Source: Patiria pectinifera (lineage: Eukaryota > Echinodermata > Asteroidea > Valvatida > Asterinidae). From it: a DNA stretch of 64,000 bases. The stretch lies in assembly GCA_029964075.1 (NCBI GenBank), contig CM057144.1:11183281-11247280 (forward strand), written 5' to 3'. Below are positions 45,701 through 57,528 of this stretch, in pieces. Below the pieces are notes generated by a model. That model ran no database searches. It was not told where the DNA came from and saw only the letters and a list, made by a program, of their open reading frames with translations. Numbering within the stretch: position 1 is the stretch's first letter; every line of letters begins with the position of its first letter. The position numbers were made by a program, and so were the translations under genes.

Positions 45701-48700
45701 GCAACTCGCCGCGGCGAGATACTAACTCGCCGCGGCGAGATACTAACTCGTCGCGGCGAGATAGTAATTCGCCGCGGCGAGATAGGAGCTCATTTTTTCT
45801 TAATTTCTTTTGGCCGTTCTACGCTTCCGTAAATATGAACAAATTGGAAAAGGAAATTAGTATTTTCGAGAAGGCGTGGACGAATGATCGCGAAAACACG
45901 AACGTTGTGAATAAAAACACCAAGTACACGACAAAAATCCATTACTAGCCAATTGCAAATTACGGAAGCGTAGAAGGGCCAAAAGAAATTAAGAAATTTT
46001 TTTTTCCTATCTCGCCGCGGCGAGTTACTATCTCGCCGCGGCGAGTTAGTATCTCGCCGCGGCGAGTTAGTATCTCGCCGCGGCGAGTTAGTATCTCGCC
46101 GCGGCGAGTTAGTATCTCGCCGCGGCGAGTTACTATTTCGCCGCGGCGAGTTAGTATCTCGCCGCGGCGAGTTACTATCTCGCCGCGGCGAGTTAGTTTC
46201 TCGCCGCGGCGAGTTAGTATCTCGCCGCGGCGAGTTAGTTTCTCGCCGCGGCGAGTTAGTATCTCGCCGCGGCGAGTTACTATCTCGCCGCGGCGAGTTA
46301 GTATCTCGCCGCGGCGAGTTAGTATCTCGCCGCGGCGAGTTACTATGTCGTCGCGGCAAATTACTATTTTGTATCGGTGAGCGTCGGGCACAACAATTGC
46401 GATCCCTCCGGGTCCTATGGAACGCCAAAGAGGCATCGGCGTAGCCAGGGTTTTCATCCTAAGGGACGTGGGGGGGGGCTTGAGGTTACAATGGAGGGGC
46501 GACCCAAAATTTCATCCGAGCTGAAAGGCCGTGAGACAGGGTTCCTTCACCGGATATCCGCCCAATACCCGCCCTAGTCTAGTGTCCCACATACCACTCG
46601 GCCGGGCCACTATAGATGCTCTACATTAATCCGTGTTCCACTCGCGCTCGCGGGATAACTAACTAAAACACACGGTCAACCGGAACGCTATACCATGGCC
46701 GGTTTTGCCGCAACGTTGACGTAAATATGACGTGCGCGTTATTAGCATATTAATTAGCGTGACTCTGCGTGACTTCCCGTGGGTCTTGGTATAGACCAAT
46801 CGAAAACAACCAAAAAGGTTAACATTTTTTGGGGGGTGGAGAACTCGTGAAGGAGGGAGTCGTAAACTTTGTAACTGCATTCCATATGGATAGAGCTTAT
46901 TAATATTCGTGACGCTTGAAAGTATTGAAAAATGACGAACTCAAAGCCTATTTTTCAAATTGTAATGAAAAATACTGAACATATCAAAACGATTTTTTAG
47001 TACATAGTAGGATCATGATCTCTGAGATACGGCCTTCAAAACGGGAGTAAATGATGTTTAAAGAGTTAACCCGCGAACATCCAAATGTCTGTGTAACGGT
47101 AATTTGAGCTATTTCATTCAAATCGGTCGTAACGATCGAAAGACGGTACATTACAGTAATTACTTTCCCCGCCCTCTGAGAGATGCAATCATAATGTTGA
47201 ATAGTTGGCAGGGTCATCCTCATCCCGTACGCTAATGGATCTGGCATTCAAAGTGGATAAATCACCTGTTGCCGCCTATTGAACTTTGTTTTCTTTCTTA
47301 ATTTATTCTTAACAAAAAAGAAAGGACAACTTTATTATTACATATATTATTTCATTCATCGGACGTACTAACTAAAGAAATTAGAACCCAGCCCTGTGTG
47401 GGTGATTAGGTTGATAGTTTTGCCAGAGGTTGATCACAGATTACATAAATCCATCACCACTCGCGAAAATCCATCACCGATTGTGACAGTCAATTACCGA
47501 TTGCAAGACTCCACTGCCTATCGATAAAGTGCATCACCGATTTGATGATCACATTAAATGCCTCTTTGGCGTTCCATAGAACCCAAAGTGTATCGCTATT
47601 CGTCGTGCCTGACGTTCGCCGATGCAAAACAGTAAGTCGCCGCGGCGAGTTACTGTCTCGCCGCGGCGAGTTATTATCTCGCCGCGGCGAGATAGTAACT
47701 CGCCGCGGCGAGATAGTAATTCATTTCGCGATATCGTAATTCGCCGCGGCGAGATAGTAATTCATTTCGCGATATCGTGATTCGCCGCGGCGATATCGTA
47801 ACTCGCCGCGGCGAGATAGTAACTCGCCGCGGCGAGATAGTAACTCGCCGCGGCGAGATAGGAAAAAAAAATTCTTAATTTCTTTTGGCCCTTCTACGCT
47901 TCCGTACAATATCGAATCAGGATACAGGAAGAAAGTTTCCTATCCAGGGCTTACTATTGGAAACCAGGTTGGAAATAAAGTAAGCACTGGGGACGAGATT
48001 CGGACCTCAGGGCCTGAAATTTGTTACCAATCCGGTTCGTTAGTGACTTCGTCATACACGCGCACGCACGACTGATTACAAGCGTCCATTGGCTAAACAT
48101 TTAAGTTGCGTTAACTTCCGGTTCCATTCTTGCTATATGCTACATACACTGTGTGAAGTACGCATGGCCAAGTTGAAATGACGTCACGTGATCCATTTAG
48201 CCTCGCCCCTTGGTGTTTTGGCCAATCACAGTCTGGGTTAAGTCGCGCGTACGACGCAGTGTAGTGAAGTGTGCATCGGAGACTGGCGCACGCATGTTGC
48301 CCACATGCGCAGTGGCTGTGGCCTAATGGATCAGCATAACTTATCTTTCTTAGTATGACCAAACCACGCCAACTTAAATACCTTTTGCTCTGCGGATGAG
48401 CGGCAGGAAGGCCTGAGTGACTCTGATCATCCCGTACACGTTGATCTCAGCTACTTGCTGGTACTGCTTGATGGTCGTCCATTCAATCAGGCCCCAGCGC
48501 CATATTCCTGCGTTGTTGACAACCGCCCACAGCTCTTAGAAAAATAATGTTAAAAACAATGACACGTTATATTCCTGCATTTTTGCCAAATTACTCCTAG
48601 GCATAATTACTCTTTGATTAACGGTAGTTGTACGGGTGTAAAACTTTCAAAGAAGAAAATGGTACTTCGAAAATTTAATTAGACGCGATAATTAAATTCA

Positions 48701-49858
48701 ATGGTTACTTTCAAGTTCATACTAGATCGACCCAATTGCGTAAGAACTCAGTGCCTTCAATCCAACAGTTGCGATTATCATGTCATAAGAACAGTGGGGC
48801 CGATCTTGCACATTTGCCGAAGCCGGTTTTTTTTCCAAAGTCTCGGAGAAGGATGGGAAGAGGTGTCAGAGGATAGTTAAAATCTCATTGTGTTGACACG
48901 TATGGAGTCAATTGATTTTTTTGGGTACCATACCAGCCCCTTGTCTTTGTAGTCCGGCCTTGACCATGTCCCTAGCGTCTTCCACTGATTCATCGGACGT
49001 GACGTCAAGAGGGACGATGGTCAACCTAGACGAGGTTTCCTTGGCGAGTTGTTGGGCATCCGGGCCATCTGGGGAGATCAATACATCAATCGATCCATCA
49101 GTCAATCAGTTTATCAATAAGAACTCGTCCATCGATTGATCAATCAATCCATCAGTCATTCACCTGTCCAGTTATTAAGTTGATAAGTGATCATCTATCG
49201 TATGATCGGTTACACAAGTTCGAGTAACGTATCCATCAATCGCCAATCAATGATCATTTATCCACTGGTTGACCGACAAATCAATCAATTACCAAGTTGA
49301 TCAATTAGTGATCGATCAATCAACCATTACGTACTTCATGAATTTAGCAATTAATCACTCTACCAAATATACTGTTATCGATCAATCAATAATTCGATCA
49401 ATCAATTAATCGATCATGTAGTACTAGTCGATCAATCGATCTATTGATAAAATATTCGATTGATCAATCAATATTAGTCGTTCAATCAATTAACCGATGA
49501 ATTCATTGATGAATCAATCGATTGCTAAATCGATCAACCAGTCAATAAATCGACAATTTGATATTTTTAAATGATTACCTGGAATGTAGCACCCGGCGAA
49601 TACAGTGAAGCCGCAGCCGTCCAGCCGCCTCGCCAACCCGTTGCCAAACCCCGTGTCACACCCGGTAATAAACACCGCCTTACCCTCGGGGTTGACGCGA
49701 CCCCTGGGCACCAGCTTTCCTCCAATGTACAGCCCAGCCACGGCCAAGGTACCAGCGATGACTTTAGCAGCAATGCTGTCCTCTCCCAAATAAACTGCCA
49801 GGGCCAACAGAGACAAGATGGCCCAGGAATAGAAATACGTCTGTCTATCCACGGGCAT
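42375..49858 (-). CDS. BDH1-like: BDH1-like short-chain dehydrogenase/reductase (SDR9C type), complete gene
   Basis: Five exons join in frame: 49579-49858, 48934-49068, 48382-48534, 43273-43406, 42375-42764 (1092 nt, 363 aa; human BDH1 is about 343). Residues 1-50 contain two hydrophobic spans, suggesting a membrane anchor; TGCDTGFG (65-72) is the cofactor-binding TGxxxGxG; VVNNAG (143-148) is the structural NNAG; S197, Y210 and K214 are the catalytic Ser-Tyr-Lys. Motifs LPLIRRAKGRIVN and YGREYFD resemble mitochondrial D-3-hydroxybutyrate dehydrogenase; related SDR9C enzymes act on retinol or 17-beta-hydroxysteroids, so the substrate is not settled. Intron 3 contains a 3.8-kb palindrome; intron 1 is mostly degenerate ATCA repeats. 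Confidence 0.9.
43273..43406 (-). CDS. BDH1-like: BDH1-like exon 4: catalytic Ser-Tyr-Lys
   Basis: Encodes GRIVNVGSIGG (catalytic serine) and SSYFMTKYAVESFSDALR (YxxxK). Acceptor CTCAG|GTCGTA, donor GTCAAG|GTGCGT, phase 0 exit. Confidence 0.9.
44118..45831. mobile_element. CG-rich foldback element 1 (plus orientation)
   Basis: Ends TACGGAAGCGTAGAAGG and CCGTTCTACGCTTCCGTA; flanked by AATATG on both sides (44112-44117, 45832-45837). Subterminal arrays of the 18-bp unit, which contains the perfect palindrome CTCGCCGCGGCGAG, are at 44165-44410 and 45688-45790. Interior carries a GGCGTAGCCAGGG / CCTCTTTGGCGTTCCATAGG segment and no coding region. Confidence 0.92.
45961..47906. mobile_element. CG-rich foldback element 2 (minus orientation)
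   Basis: Inverted copy of the element at 44118-45831 with the same ends but a much longer unit array on its left side (46009-46365, about 19 units) and another at 47636-47862. Its flanks (GCAAAT / CAATAT) show no target duplication. Confidence 0.92.
48382..48534 (-). CDS. BDH1-like: BDH1-like exon 3: NNAG motif
   Basis: Acceptor TCTAAG|AGCTGT, donor AAAAG|GTATTT. Encodes ELWAVVNNAGIWRWG, then INVYGMIRVTQAFLPLIRR, matching the central part of the dehydrogenase fold. The exon is separated from exon 4 by about 5 kb that includes the palindrome. Confidence 0.9.
48934..49068 (-). CDS. BDH1-like: BDH1-like exon 2
   Basis: Acceptor CCCCAG|ATGGCC, donor GGGCTG|GTATGG. Encodes DGPDAQQLAKETSSRLTIVP and LDVTSDESVEDA, the usual LDVT strand of short-chain dehydrogenases that contacts the cofactor. 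Confidence 0.86.
49075..49560. repeat. Degenerate ATCAATCA simple repeat in dehydrogenase intron 1
   Basis: ATCAATCA/GATCAATCG variants fill nearly the whole intron between exons 1 and 2. Confidence 0.9.
49579..49858 (-). CDS. BDH1-like: BDH1-like exon 1: membrane segments and cofactor motif
   Basis: ATG at 49858. Encodes MPVDRQTYFY, two hydrophobic stretches (SWAILSLLALAVYL and VIAGTLAVAGLYIGG), then NPEGKAVFITGCDTGFG and GFTVFAGC. Donor ATTCCAG|GTAATC, phase 1. Confidence 0.88.
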
Positions 49859-50261
49859 TGTTGCTCCAAAACGACGACCCTCGGAAACTTACGTTGCTTG
49901 CTTTCACAGATCTACGTTCCAGTTGCTCAGAAAAAACAATGTCACAGGTATATGGTAGAGTGCGTGCACTGATTTGAGTGAAATCTTGTTTGCTTATATT
50001 CGCGACCTTTAGATTTGATGTCTATCACATTATGCTAATAATCCGGTCGATGGGTGTACGTACGTGTGGAGTCGAAGTGCAAAATAAACCACGCCCACAA
50101 GCTTAAAGGTCTGGTGTCGTATGATATATGGACTGAAATATACATGTACATGTATACTTTGGCGATATTGCGCATATCTCAGCTGTGCGCACACGACGGG
50201 ATCTCACTTTGAAGATAAATCAATTTCATAGAATTTATAGGAGTATACATTCTATACGACA

Positions 50262-50923
50262 CCGGTGTCACGGTCTCACTTCTCCGGCGTGCTAGCTTCT
50301 CCGCAGAGGGAAATTTCGCCTCAACACGCATGCGCAAATTGCGCAGTAGTGTACATTTTTGGCAACTTTATTTGTGTGCCGAGTTCTGCGGGGTTGTACT
50401 GGTGCACGTGACATTTTAGGATAATTGTATGTATAGTTAGTAAGCTGTTACAAGGTACCAGTCGAATCCAGAATTTTCGTGGCACGCGAAATCCCAATAC
50501 ATTGTAACCAAAAAACTTGAAGGATACACATTTATTTTTAAACCATGGTTGCAAAAATAAAGATAACCACGAACGAGCAAGGAACACAGACAATGCACAG
50601 GGGTTCGTTCTTAATTATTCGTCCATGAACACACACTTGCAAGGCCATGAGCTTATAGCTCCATGGAATGACCCACCCAGGGAGTGACCATACTCCTCTC
50701 TACAAGCTCAATAGCTTGACCCACAGGAAGTGTTACATAACACATTCTTGGGTATCCCTCACTCAGGCTCACTGTGTTATTTAACACAGCCCGATGAAAA
50801 GTAAGCACAGTGGACACATGAGCATGTGTCGTGCTCATGTAACGTGCACTGTAACGTGCTCAATCATCCGCCGCATTCACCCGGAGAATCTAGCACGCCG
50901 GAGAAGTGAGACCGTGACACCGG
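50262..50923. mobile_element. Inverted-repeat element (TGTCACGGTCTCAC ends)
   Basis: CCGGTGTCACGGTCTCACTT... at 50262 is repeated inverted at the right end (...AAGTGAGACCGTGACACCGG), about 45 bp with few mismatches. Interior 570 bp has no coding region. It lies upstream of the dehydrogenase gene. Confidence 0.75.
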
Positions 50924-51312
50924 ACTCCAAACGTGCTTTTCAGTCCAAGACCAGTGCACTACTAAACTAATCATGTGAAACTTTGAACAAAAAGTAAGTT
51001 AGCAAAGGCAAAAACAAATACACGTAGGACAAGGGACGAGGAGCTTCTACGTGTCACTTGTTGGTCGGTCGATCGGTCCCAAAAATTGACCAAAAGTATG
51101 GTGTTCCATATGTGCCATCGGCGTCGCATTATTCGGCATCGCATTTTTAAGCTCTGGCAGGGATCATTTTAATCGATTTCATGCAAGACTTTCATGCAAG
51201 ACTTCTTGCAACACGGCCACAGCTTATTGTGTACTCGCACTTGTTTGCAGTAAGAAGTTGAAGCACATAATCAACACACTGTAGGAACAAACTTTTTCCG
51301 ACGATATAACCA

Positions 51313-51561
51313 GGCCCAATTTCATGGAACCCGTAACGGTTAGCGAGAAATCGCCGCTAACTATAGCGGAAAATTCTGCGCTAACGGTTAGCGTATTCCA
51401 CGGGTTTAGCAAGGAATGTTGGCTTGTGCGCATGCGTACTTCCCGTAACTAAGGATTCTGTGCTTACAAGGTTAACGCAGAACTTTGTGCTAGCTCTGTT
51501 AGCACAAAATTGCGGGCCGTTAGCACAAAATTCGGCATTACGGATTCCATGAAATTGGGCC
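51313..51561. mobile_element. GGCCCAATTTCATG inverted-repeat MITE
   Basis: GGCCCAATTTCATGGAA...CCGTAA on the left mirrors TTACGGATTCCATGAAATTGGGCC on the right; interior repeats variants of GCTAACGGTTAGCG / TTAGCACAAAATT. About 249 bp. Confidence 0.8.
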
Positions 51562-52417
51562 CTCTAGGAGTTTTGAACTTATATGTAGTGAAGGAAAAAA
51601 AATAATACACAAACAGTTTAAGTTAGGTGTTTTTTTGGGAGCAGCAAGGAGAAAAAACGGGGGTGCGGCATAAAAACATAGTTTTTTCCCTTAATATTCC
51701 TCCACAAGCTGATTTACCCGATCATAGATCGGGTAGGGCGTAGTGTTGGGGATAAAAATGTGGGGAGTTAAATGTAAATGGGGGATATAGTTGAGGAGAC
51801 ATGCAGTTATAGAAAAGCAATTTCTGTGGTGTGATCTGAGGCAATTTCTGACCACTAAAACCAATTTCAGCAAAAGATCATCTTTAAAGTTTTGAGTTTG
51901 GAGTACTTAATCAGCTACATAACATTCTGAGCAATAGAATCATTGTTGTAGGCTACAATTTTTATTCGGGGAAGAAAAAGTTTGTGGGGGGAACCAAACA
52001 ATGTCTCCCGCTTTAAAATGGGGGGGGGGGGGAGGTTCCACCTTTCCCCCGTCGATTTACGAACATGATAATTATGTACCATGGCAACTGTCTGTAAATG
52101 TTCCCGTTGGTCTGTTAAATTGGCATTTTGTGAGGCAGTCGCATTTGGAAAACGCAGTGAAAAGGTTACCGTAGTACACAGGCGAAGGCTGATTGTACAG
52201 TTTTGACAATAAATCATAATGCAATAAAACGTAAAGGTGTCATTTGAAATGAAAATGTTGAGTGTTACCATAAAATTACAAACGGTCTGAATCATGGAGG
52301 AAGGTCATAATTAAGTTTTAGTATTGGACTGTTCAACAAACGTAAACTTGAACTTCTTACAATTTGCGAGACCGTCTGCGAGGAAAAAGTCGATTTAACT
52401 TTTATTGAAGTTGGTTC

Positions 52418-53412
52418 AACCATCTATATAAGAGCAAGTTTTACTCGGCCTCCGAGAAATGTTTGCTCCTGAAAGGATCCGAGACCGCGGTCTCCCGCGA
52501 CACCAAAATGGCTCCACGTCCGTAGAAAAATGTGGGTGTCTTCCGCCGGGTCGAACACTTTTTCGTCGATTTTTTGTGTGAATGCATCGATCCTTCGTTG
52601 ACCCCAAACAGGCCCCCGAAATTATAACACGACACTGAATTATACGTGGCGGGCAGCGAACTCACAACGCTCAGCCTTGGTGGTGGAAGCATGGATCGAG
52701 CTGTAAACACATTATGGAAGCAACAGCACTCTATCACGCGACGTCACATGCTTGCGCTTCAAATAGCGAGCATCGTAGACCCAACCTCGTTTCCAGGGTG
52801 TGGAGCAGGCTGCAGTCCGCGTTGCCATCGACAGTTTTGCATAGCCCGGAAATACTACGCAGTGTAGACTTTCGATTGGTCAGACCGCGCAAGGCATACT
52901 TAATGTGTAGTCCTTCTGAGTATTCGTTGCACTCGGCGCGCGCAGGGGCGGCAAGCAAAGCACATGAAAGAATAGGGACACTTGGTGGCCACGCACCATG
53001 GAGAAAAAATATTTTGCCAAGGTCACCCCATGCCACCGTTTGGTGAACACTTTTGCAGAACAGCCGAGTAGAACACGTGAACGCAACCCCTAATTCGAAA
53101 CCGCTGATCTCGCACAGTCTAGACACGCAGAAAAGCCAGCACAGGGGGCGGCCAGGCAGTCAACGTGAAAGCGCACACGACGGCAAATTCCTGCGCAAAA
53201 TGCAGTCACGAAAAATCGACGAAACGGATCGCCGGTCCGAACGGGAAAATCAGGACGACCCGAAGTGTCCGACCCGGCAGAAGACACCCTCTGCATTTTT
53301 CCACGGACGTGGAGCGATTCTGGCGCCGCGGGAGCCCGCGGTCTCGGATCCTTTCATGAGCAAACATCGTCTGGGAGGCCGAGTTAAACTCTCTTATATA
53401 TATAGATGGTTC
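52418..53412. mobile_element. 1-kb foldback element
   Basis: Left end AACCATCTATATAAGAG...ACTCGGCCTCCGAG...GGATCCGAGACCGCGG is repeated inverted at the right end (CCGCGGTCTCGGATCC...GGGAGGCCGAGTT...TATATAGATGGTT). Inverted similarity continues inwards (CGACGAAA/TTTCGTCG, ACCCGGC/GCCGGGT). Open stretches inside run on both strands as mirror images and have no domain. Confidence 0.82.
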
Positions 53413-54342
53413 ACCAGTTAATTGCTACGTTTCACCAATCGGGAAGAAGCTTCGGGCATTTCACAAACATCGGCTTCAACGCGGCTGTGGCAACACCACC
53501 TACGCCCAGGATTCTTTAGAATACCGTAGAACTGAACTGCTCGAAAGAACCGGAGATGTCTCCAATTTATTGTCAAAGAACAAACAACTGTGGTCACAAT
53601 TTCGGCGAGGAATTTTGCTTTGCAATTCATGTGGGTTAATATAAGATTTCAAACAATCAAACAAACCAGAAACAAATTCAATTGGAACATGAAAATAGAA
53701 CGATCACAAATTCAAGATTTATCAAAATTATTTCAGTAGGCCTACTGTTAGATGTTTGATATTTTAACGCACAATCCTAACTTGAGATGGCACATTCTTA
53801 ATGTGGCGGACTCATGATGTAATTAAAGGCCTACGCTATGGTTACATTGAACACGATGGATATAAAGATAGCGCGGCTATTGATGATGCTACCAATCTCA
53901 GACTATAATTTCTCCATGTATAAACCAATGCGGGCACGCTAACGCTATCAATAACGCTACCACTATGCCCCCGTTAATGGCGAAAGCATTGTGCTAAAAT
54001 TGTTCAGATCATCCAAGGCCATCGCGTGGCTTAACTTGCCAGCATTTGACAAAGCGGCGAAGATTGTCTATGTACAGTCACCAGACTCTATTCAGTAATG
54101 TCCCCGTCAAATTTTAAGTAAACAATCCACGTGCATAACGCACGGCTACACCCATCTACAGTGTGGCAGGTGTGGCGCGCTCGCCCGTCTATGGATAAGG
54201 AATTACTCCCACACCAACAGAGCTGACTATCCCACAAATATATTTAATAACCTTACATGCGCATGAGCGGTTATACGCAAATAAGGGGGGGGGGGGGGGA
54301 CAACGTCACGAACGGAGGATTCAAGTCCTAGGCCTGTCCGTT
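53413..54342. other. No gene seen
   Basis: AT-rich DNA with a G tract (54287-54299). No open frame with recognisable content. Confidence 0.6.
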
Positions 54343-54776
54343 TGTTAGAAATATACCAACGCTAAAGGAATACCAATTCACGTGGCAAGCAACCTAGAGG
54401 TGACCAGGGAACCTCAATAAACCTCACTACACATGTGTCTTAGAGAACAAGAAACAACTCTTTATTCGGTCCAATACACAGGCTTAAAGTTCAATGAGTG
54501 GCCAATAAACCTCGCAGAACAACGTTCCCCGCTGCTCGAGGTTTATCCCTATAAAGTAAGCCTTACACAACAATAACCTCTTATTGTACAATGCTTACAA
54601 CAACCAGCCTAACCAGGCTCTATGTAATTAACCTTGTTGATTAGCTAGAACGATTATCCCACAGTGGCAAGAACCTCACTGTGTACACCCAGTGCGATCA
54701 ACAGCAACAAGTTATGAACTGCACACACTGATTAAGACTTTACCAGAGTAACCCTCACATGCAACCTAGCATACAG
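54343..54776 (-). mobile_element. Possible solo LTR
   Basis: Read on the minus strand the segment has LTR-like order: a TATA-like CTTTATAGGGATAAACC (about 54540-54560), then AATAAAGAGTTG (about 54455) as a polyadenylation signal, and ends TG...CA-like (TGTATGCTAGG ... TTTCTAACA). No matching target duplication is found (CCGTT versus GAAAT), and no internal retroelement sequence is present, so this is tentative. Confidence 0.35.
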
Positions 54777-54944
54777 AAATCACTGTTTGTTTTATGTCCG
54801 ATTATCCGCCCCACGTTTTGACCAGGGAGGGGGGTCTGGGCTAGTTGATCACCACCACCCCCATTATTTTGTATTTATAGAAAAAGGGCAGATTTTGAGG
54901 TATTTTGTCAAACTTTCCAACCGCCGAAATGTATTAAATAGTAC

Positions 54945-55252
54945 TGAAATGCGCTGGGACGTCTGTATCATGAACAGCGCCCCCAGTGTCATGTGGTCTC
55001 CAGCAAGGCCCCCCCCCCCCCTTTGTATTTCACGGCCAGGACTTTTTCTTTTTTTTAGCTATCCCCCATCCCCAAGTCCCCAGCACAGATTTACGCTACT
55101 GTTGCAGGGGCGGATCCAGGAATTTTCGCGGGGAGGGGAGGGGGGGGTTCATCAGCAAAACAATCTGAAAATGTACACAGGATTTTTTTTCCGGACACTT
55201 GGCCTCCGTAAAATCAAAAACTTGGGGAAGGGGGTATCATATTTCAATAGGG
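54945..55252. repeat. GGGGCGGATCCAGG repeat, copy 1 of an inverted pair
   Basis: Contains GCGCTGGGACGTCTGTATC, a C-tract, GCAGGGGCGGATCCAGGAAT, a G-tract and CCGGACACTTGGCCTCCGTA. It is repeated inverted at 58632-58945. CAGGGGCGGATCCAGG-type ends resemble hAT-type non-autonomous elements; that assignment is inference. Confidence 0.8.
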
Positions 55253-56239
55253 GACGCTGTTCAAATTTGACAATTATTAACACTGGATTACAGAATGGTG
55301 TAAAAATACCCCCTATCTAAGCTGCCTCCGTCCGTATTTTGAACAGGCGGACATTATACCAGTAATTTTTTTGGGGGTGTCACCGCAGAGGGGGGGGGGG
55401 GTGTATTATTTTTTTTAGGAATTTGTATGCAATTTGTTTTGGGACACAGCTGGGGGACCCCCCCCCCCCCCGGATCCGCGCCTGTGTTGGCCTCAAGGAA
55501 GCGGCAGGCTCGTGACGTTTGGACTCCAAACTGTGTGGGTTGAACAAACTGAAGTCAGTGGGTAGACAAATAACAAATGACGTCACATGCGAACGGTGCC
55601 CCCCCCCTAAAAAAAACCGGGGCATTATTTTGTACGGTACAGTGATATTGTGTACATGATTGTAGGATTTTATCAGCGCTCCCCGTTGAAAATATGGCAC
55701 GACCCCCTCCCCCCTCATCGACCCCCTCCCATCACCCCCTCCCCTCACCCCTCAACCCCCACTAAATGAGCACTAATGCTTTGAATGTGATCTTATCAAA
55801 TCTGTAAGAAAAAAATCGACTGGGGTCGACAAGGGACCCATGAAGCTTGATCGCATGTAGACTATCTTTGACGATTGCCGCCTAAATCCGGTAAACTTGT
55901 TACATTGTATCTTTTGTGACAGCTCAACTTACCTGATCATTTCAGATGGTAGTTTTGCTATACTATGCCTCGCCACTCGTATGTGTTCCCGGTTCATGCA
56001 CAGCGCGTATTTTGAATGATGCAAAGTTATTGGGGGCGGGGGGAATAGTCTGGGAGACCATCGCAAGTTAAATTGAATGTATGCGCGCGCCGACATTGCC
56101 TGACGCTCATGCGAAGACGCTGCTGCTAATAGCCACATTCTGGCACATTCTGGAAGTGGTGTGGAACTTTGCGCGCGAACCAGTACAGTACAGTACGCAC
56201 ATGCTGTGTCCCGTCCATTGATCGGAGATCAATGGTCCC
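55253..56239. other. Homopolymer-rich region, no gene seen
   Basis: Several C or G tracts of ten or more (about 55390, 55460, 55598, 55705-55750) mark fragments of GGGGCGGATCC-type repeats. Open frames here are frame-shifted by tract length and unreliable. Confidence 0.6.
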
Positions 56240-56380
56240 GTACGTCCACGTGTTACAACTGATAATGTAGTAACCAACCGATAACGCATCACCAACCGAT
56301 AATGTATCACAAATTGACCGATATTGTATCACTAACCGATAATGTACCAAAAATTGACTGATAGTGTAGCAGTGATGTAG
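56240..56380. repeat. Tandem repeat CCGATAATGTATCA type, copy 1
   Basis: Units of about 17-19 bp (ACCAACCGATAATGTATCAC variants). Repeated inverted and expanded at 59290-59550. Confidence 0.85.
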
Positions 56381-56389
56381 TGCCTTGAT

Positions 56390-56520
56390 GCTGGGCCTTG
56401 GCCTTAAGGCTGCCTTAAGGCTGGATTTTAGGGCCTTGGCCTTGGCCTCGAGGCTTGAGGGCAAAAGCCTTGGCCTTGGCCTTGAGGGTTCAGGGCCTTG
56501 CAATTTTGAGTCAAGGCTCT
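56390..56520. repeat. GGCCTTGG low-complexity tract
   Basis: Irregular repeats of GGCCTTGGCCTT and AAGGCTGCCTTAAGGC; the apparent open frames here are composition artefacts. Confidence 0.85.
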
Positions 56521-57528
56521 TCAAGGCCCATAGATTTTTGCATTTTCTAGATAAATCTGTTCGAAATTTTGCTGTTACCATTTTAATTGTATTACCATGG
56601 AGGAGGGAAGCACCCTGTAGATTTGTGTGTTGGGCACACTTCCACTTTTGTAGCATAACATTTTGTTACCATTGTAGTAGATTTGCTGCAAAAATATTCT
56701 GTACACTTGTGGGGCTAATGAGATGACCACTTTATTTGCAATTGCATATAACTATGGAATAGATCTGATTGGTTGCATATGTCTCCCTGATAAGTGCTAA
56801 AGATTTGCATGTATCTGTTTAAGATAATGCTGATATTTCTGACCATGTTGGGCCAGCAAATAAAAAATTCCCAAATCAGTTTCTTGGATCCCCCTTTTGT
56901 TACACTTTAGGAGAATTGTGTGTCAATATAGAAGTAAATCATTATTTTGTTTAGTTAAACCATATTGAAGACCTGAACTTATACTTTAATAGATACAGTG
57001 CAGTCATAAAACGGTGTAGGCCTATGCGAGCATGTTGATTGCAATAAAAGAAATGTTGTTCTTCGTAACGAGCAATTCGTGATGATAAGGGGGGATCCAG
57101 GGGGCCAAAAGGGGCCATGCCCCCCCCCCCCAAAAAAAACACGGAACCATTTTTTTTTTTATGTGACGTCGTAATAAAGGCAGGCAATGAGTACACCACC
57201 ATCTTTTCCTAAAAAAAACATCGGTTAAAATGGTCACGTACCTGTACGTGAAAGTCAAAAACCATTTTTGTTTCTTATACAGCATGCTTCACCGTTTCTC
57301 AAATAGAATTTTATGCATTTTCTTATACAATTTCTTACAGTGTTAAGGCGAAAGTCAAGTACCATTTTTTTCTTGTACAGACTGTTCGTATATAGTCATG
57401 TTACATGCAACAATATAAACGTTTCAACGATATAAATGTTTCACAGTTAAAGCAAATGTTTTGACAAGGTTCGCAGTACAGTTTATATCTCGATCTTGTT
57501 CCTGGGTTTCAATGCCTAGCATGCAGTC

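Larger units (their letters stand above)
44118..47906. repeat. BDH1-like: 3.8-kb palindrome in dehydrogenase intron 3
   Basis: The two CG-rich foldback elements face each other across a 129-bp unique spacer (45832-45960). A transcript of this intron would contain arms of about 1.7-1.9 kb able to pair. Confidence 0.92.

Noticed and set aside
45790-46457. Open frames of 165-212 codons of repeated SPRRDTN or TRRGEIL
   Set aside because: Translation of the 18-bp palindromic unit array; open because 18 is a multiple of three, not because of coding selection.
44165-47862. CRISPR-like regular repeats
   Set aside because: Adjacent 18-bp palindromic units have no unique spacers, the DNA is eukaryotic, and the units are the ends of a foldback element.
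53053-53421. Plus-strand open frames near 52.4-53.4 kb
   Set aside because: They mirror each other on both strands because the region is a foldback element.
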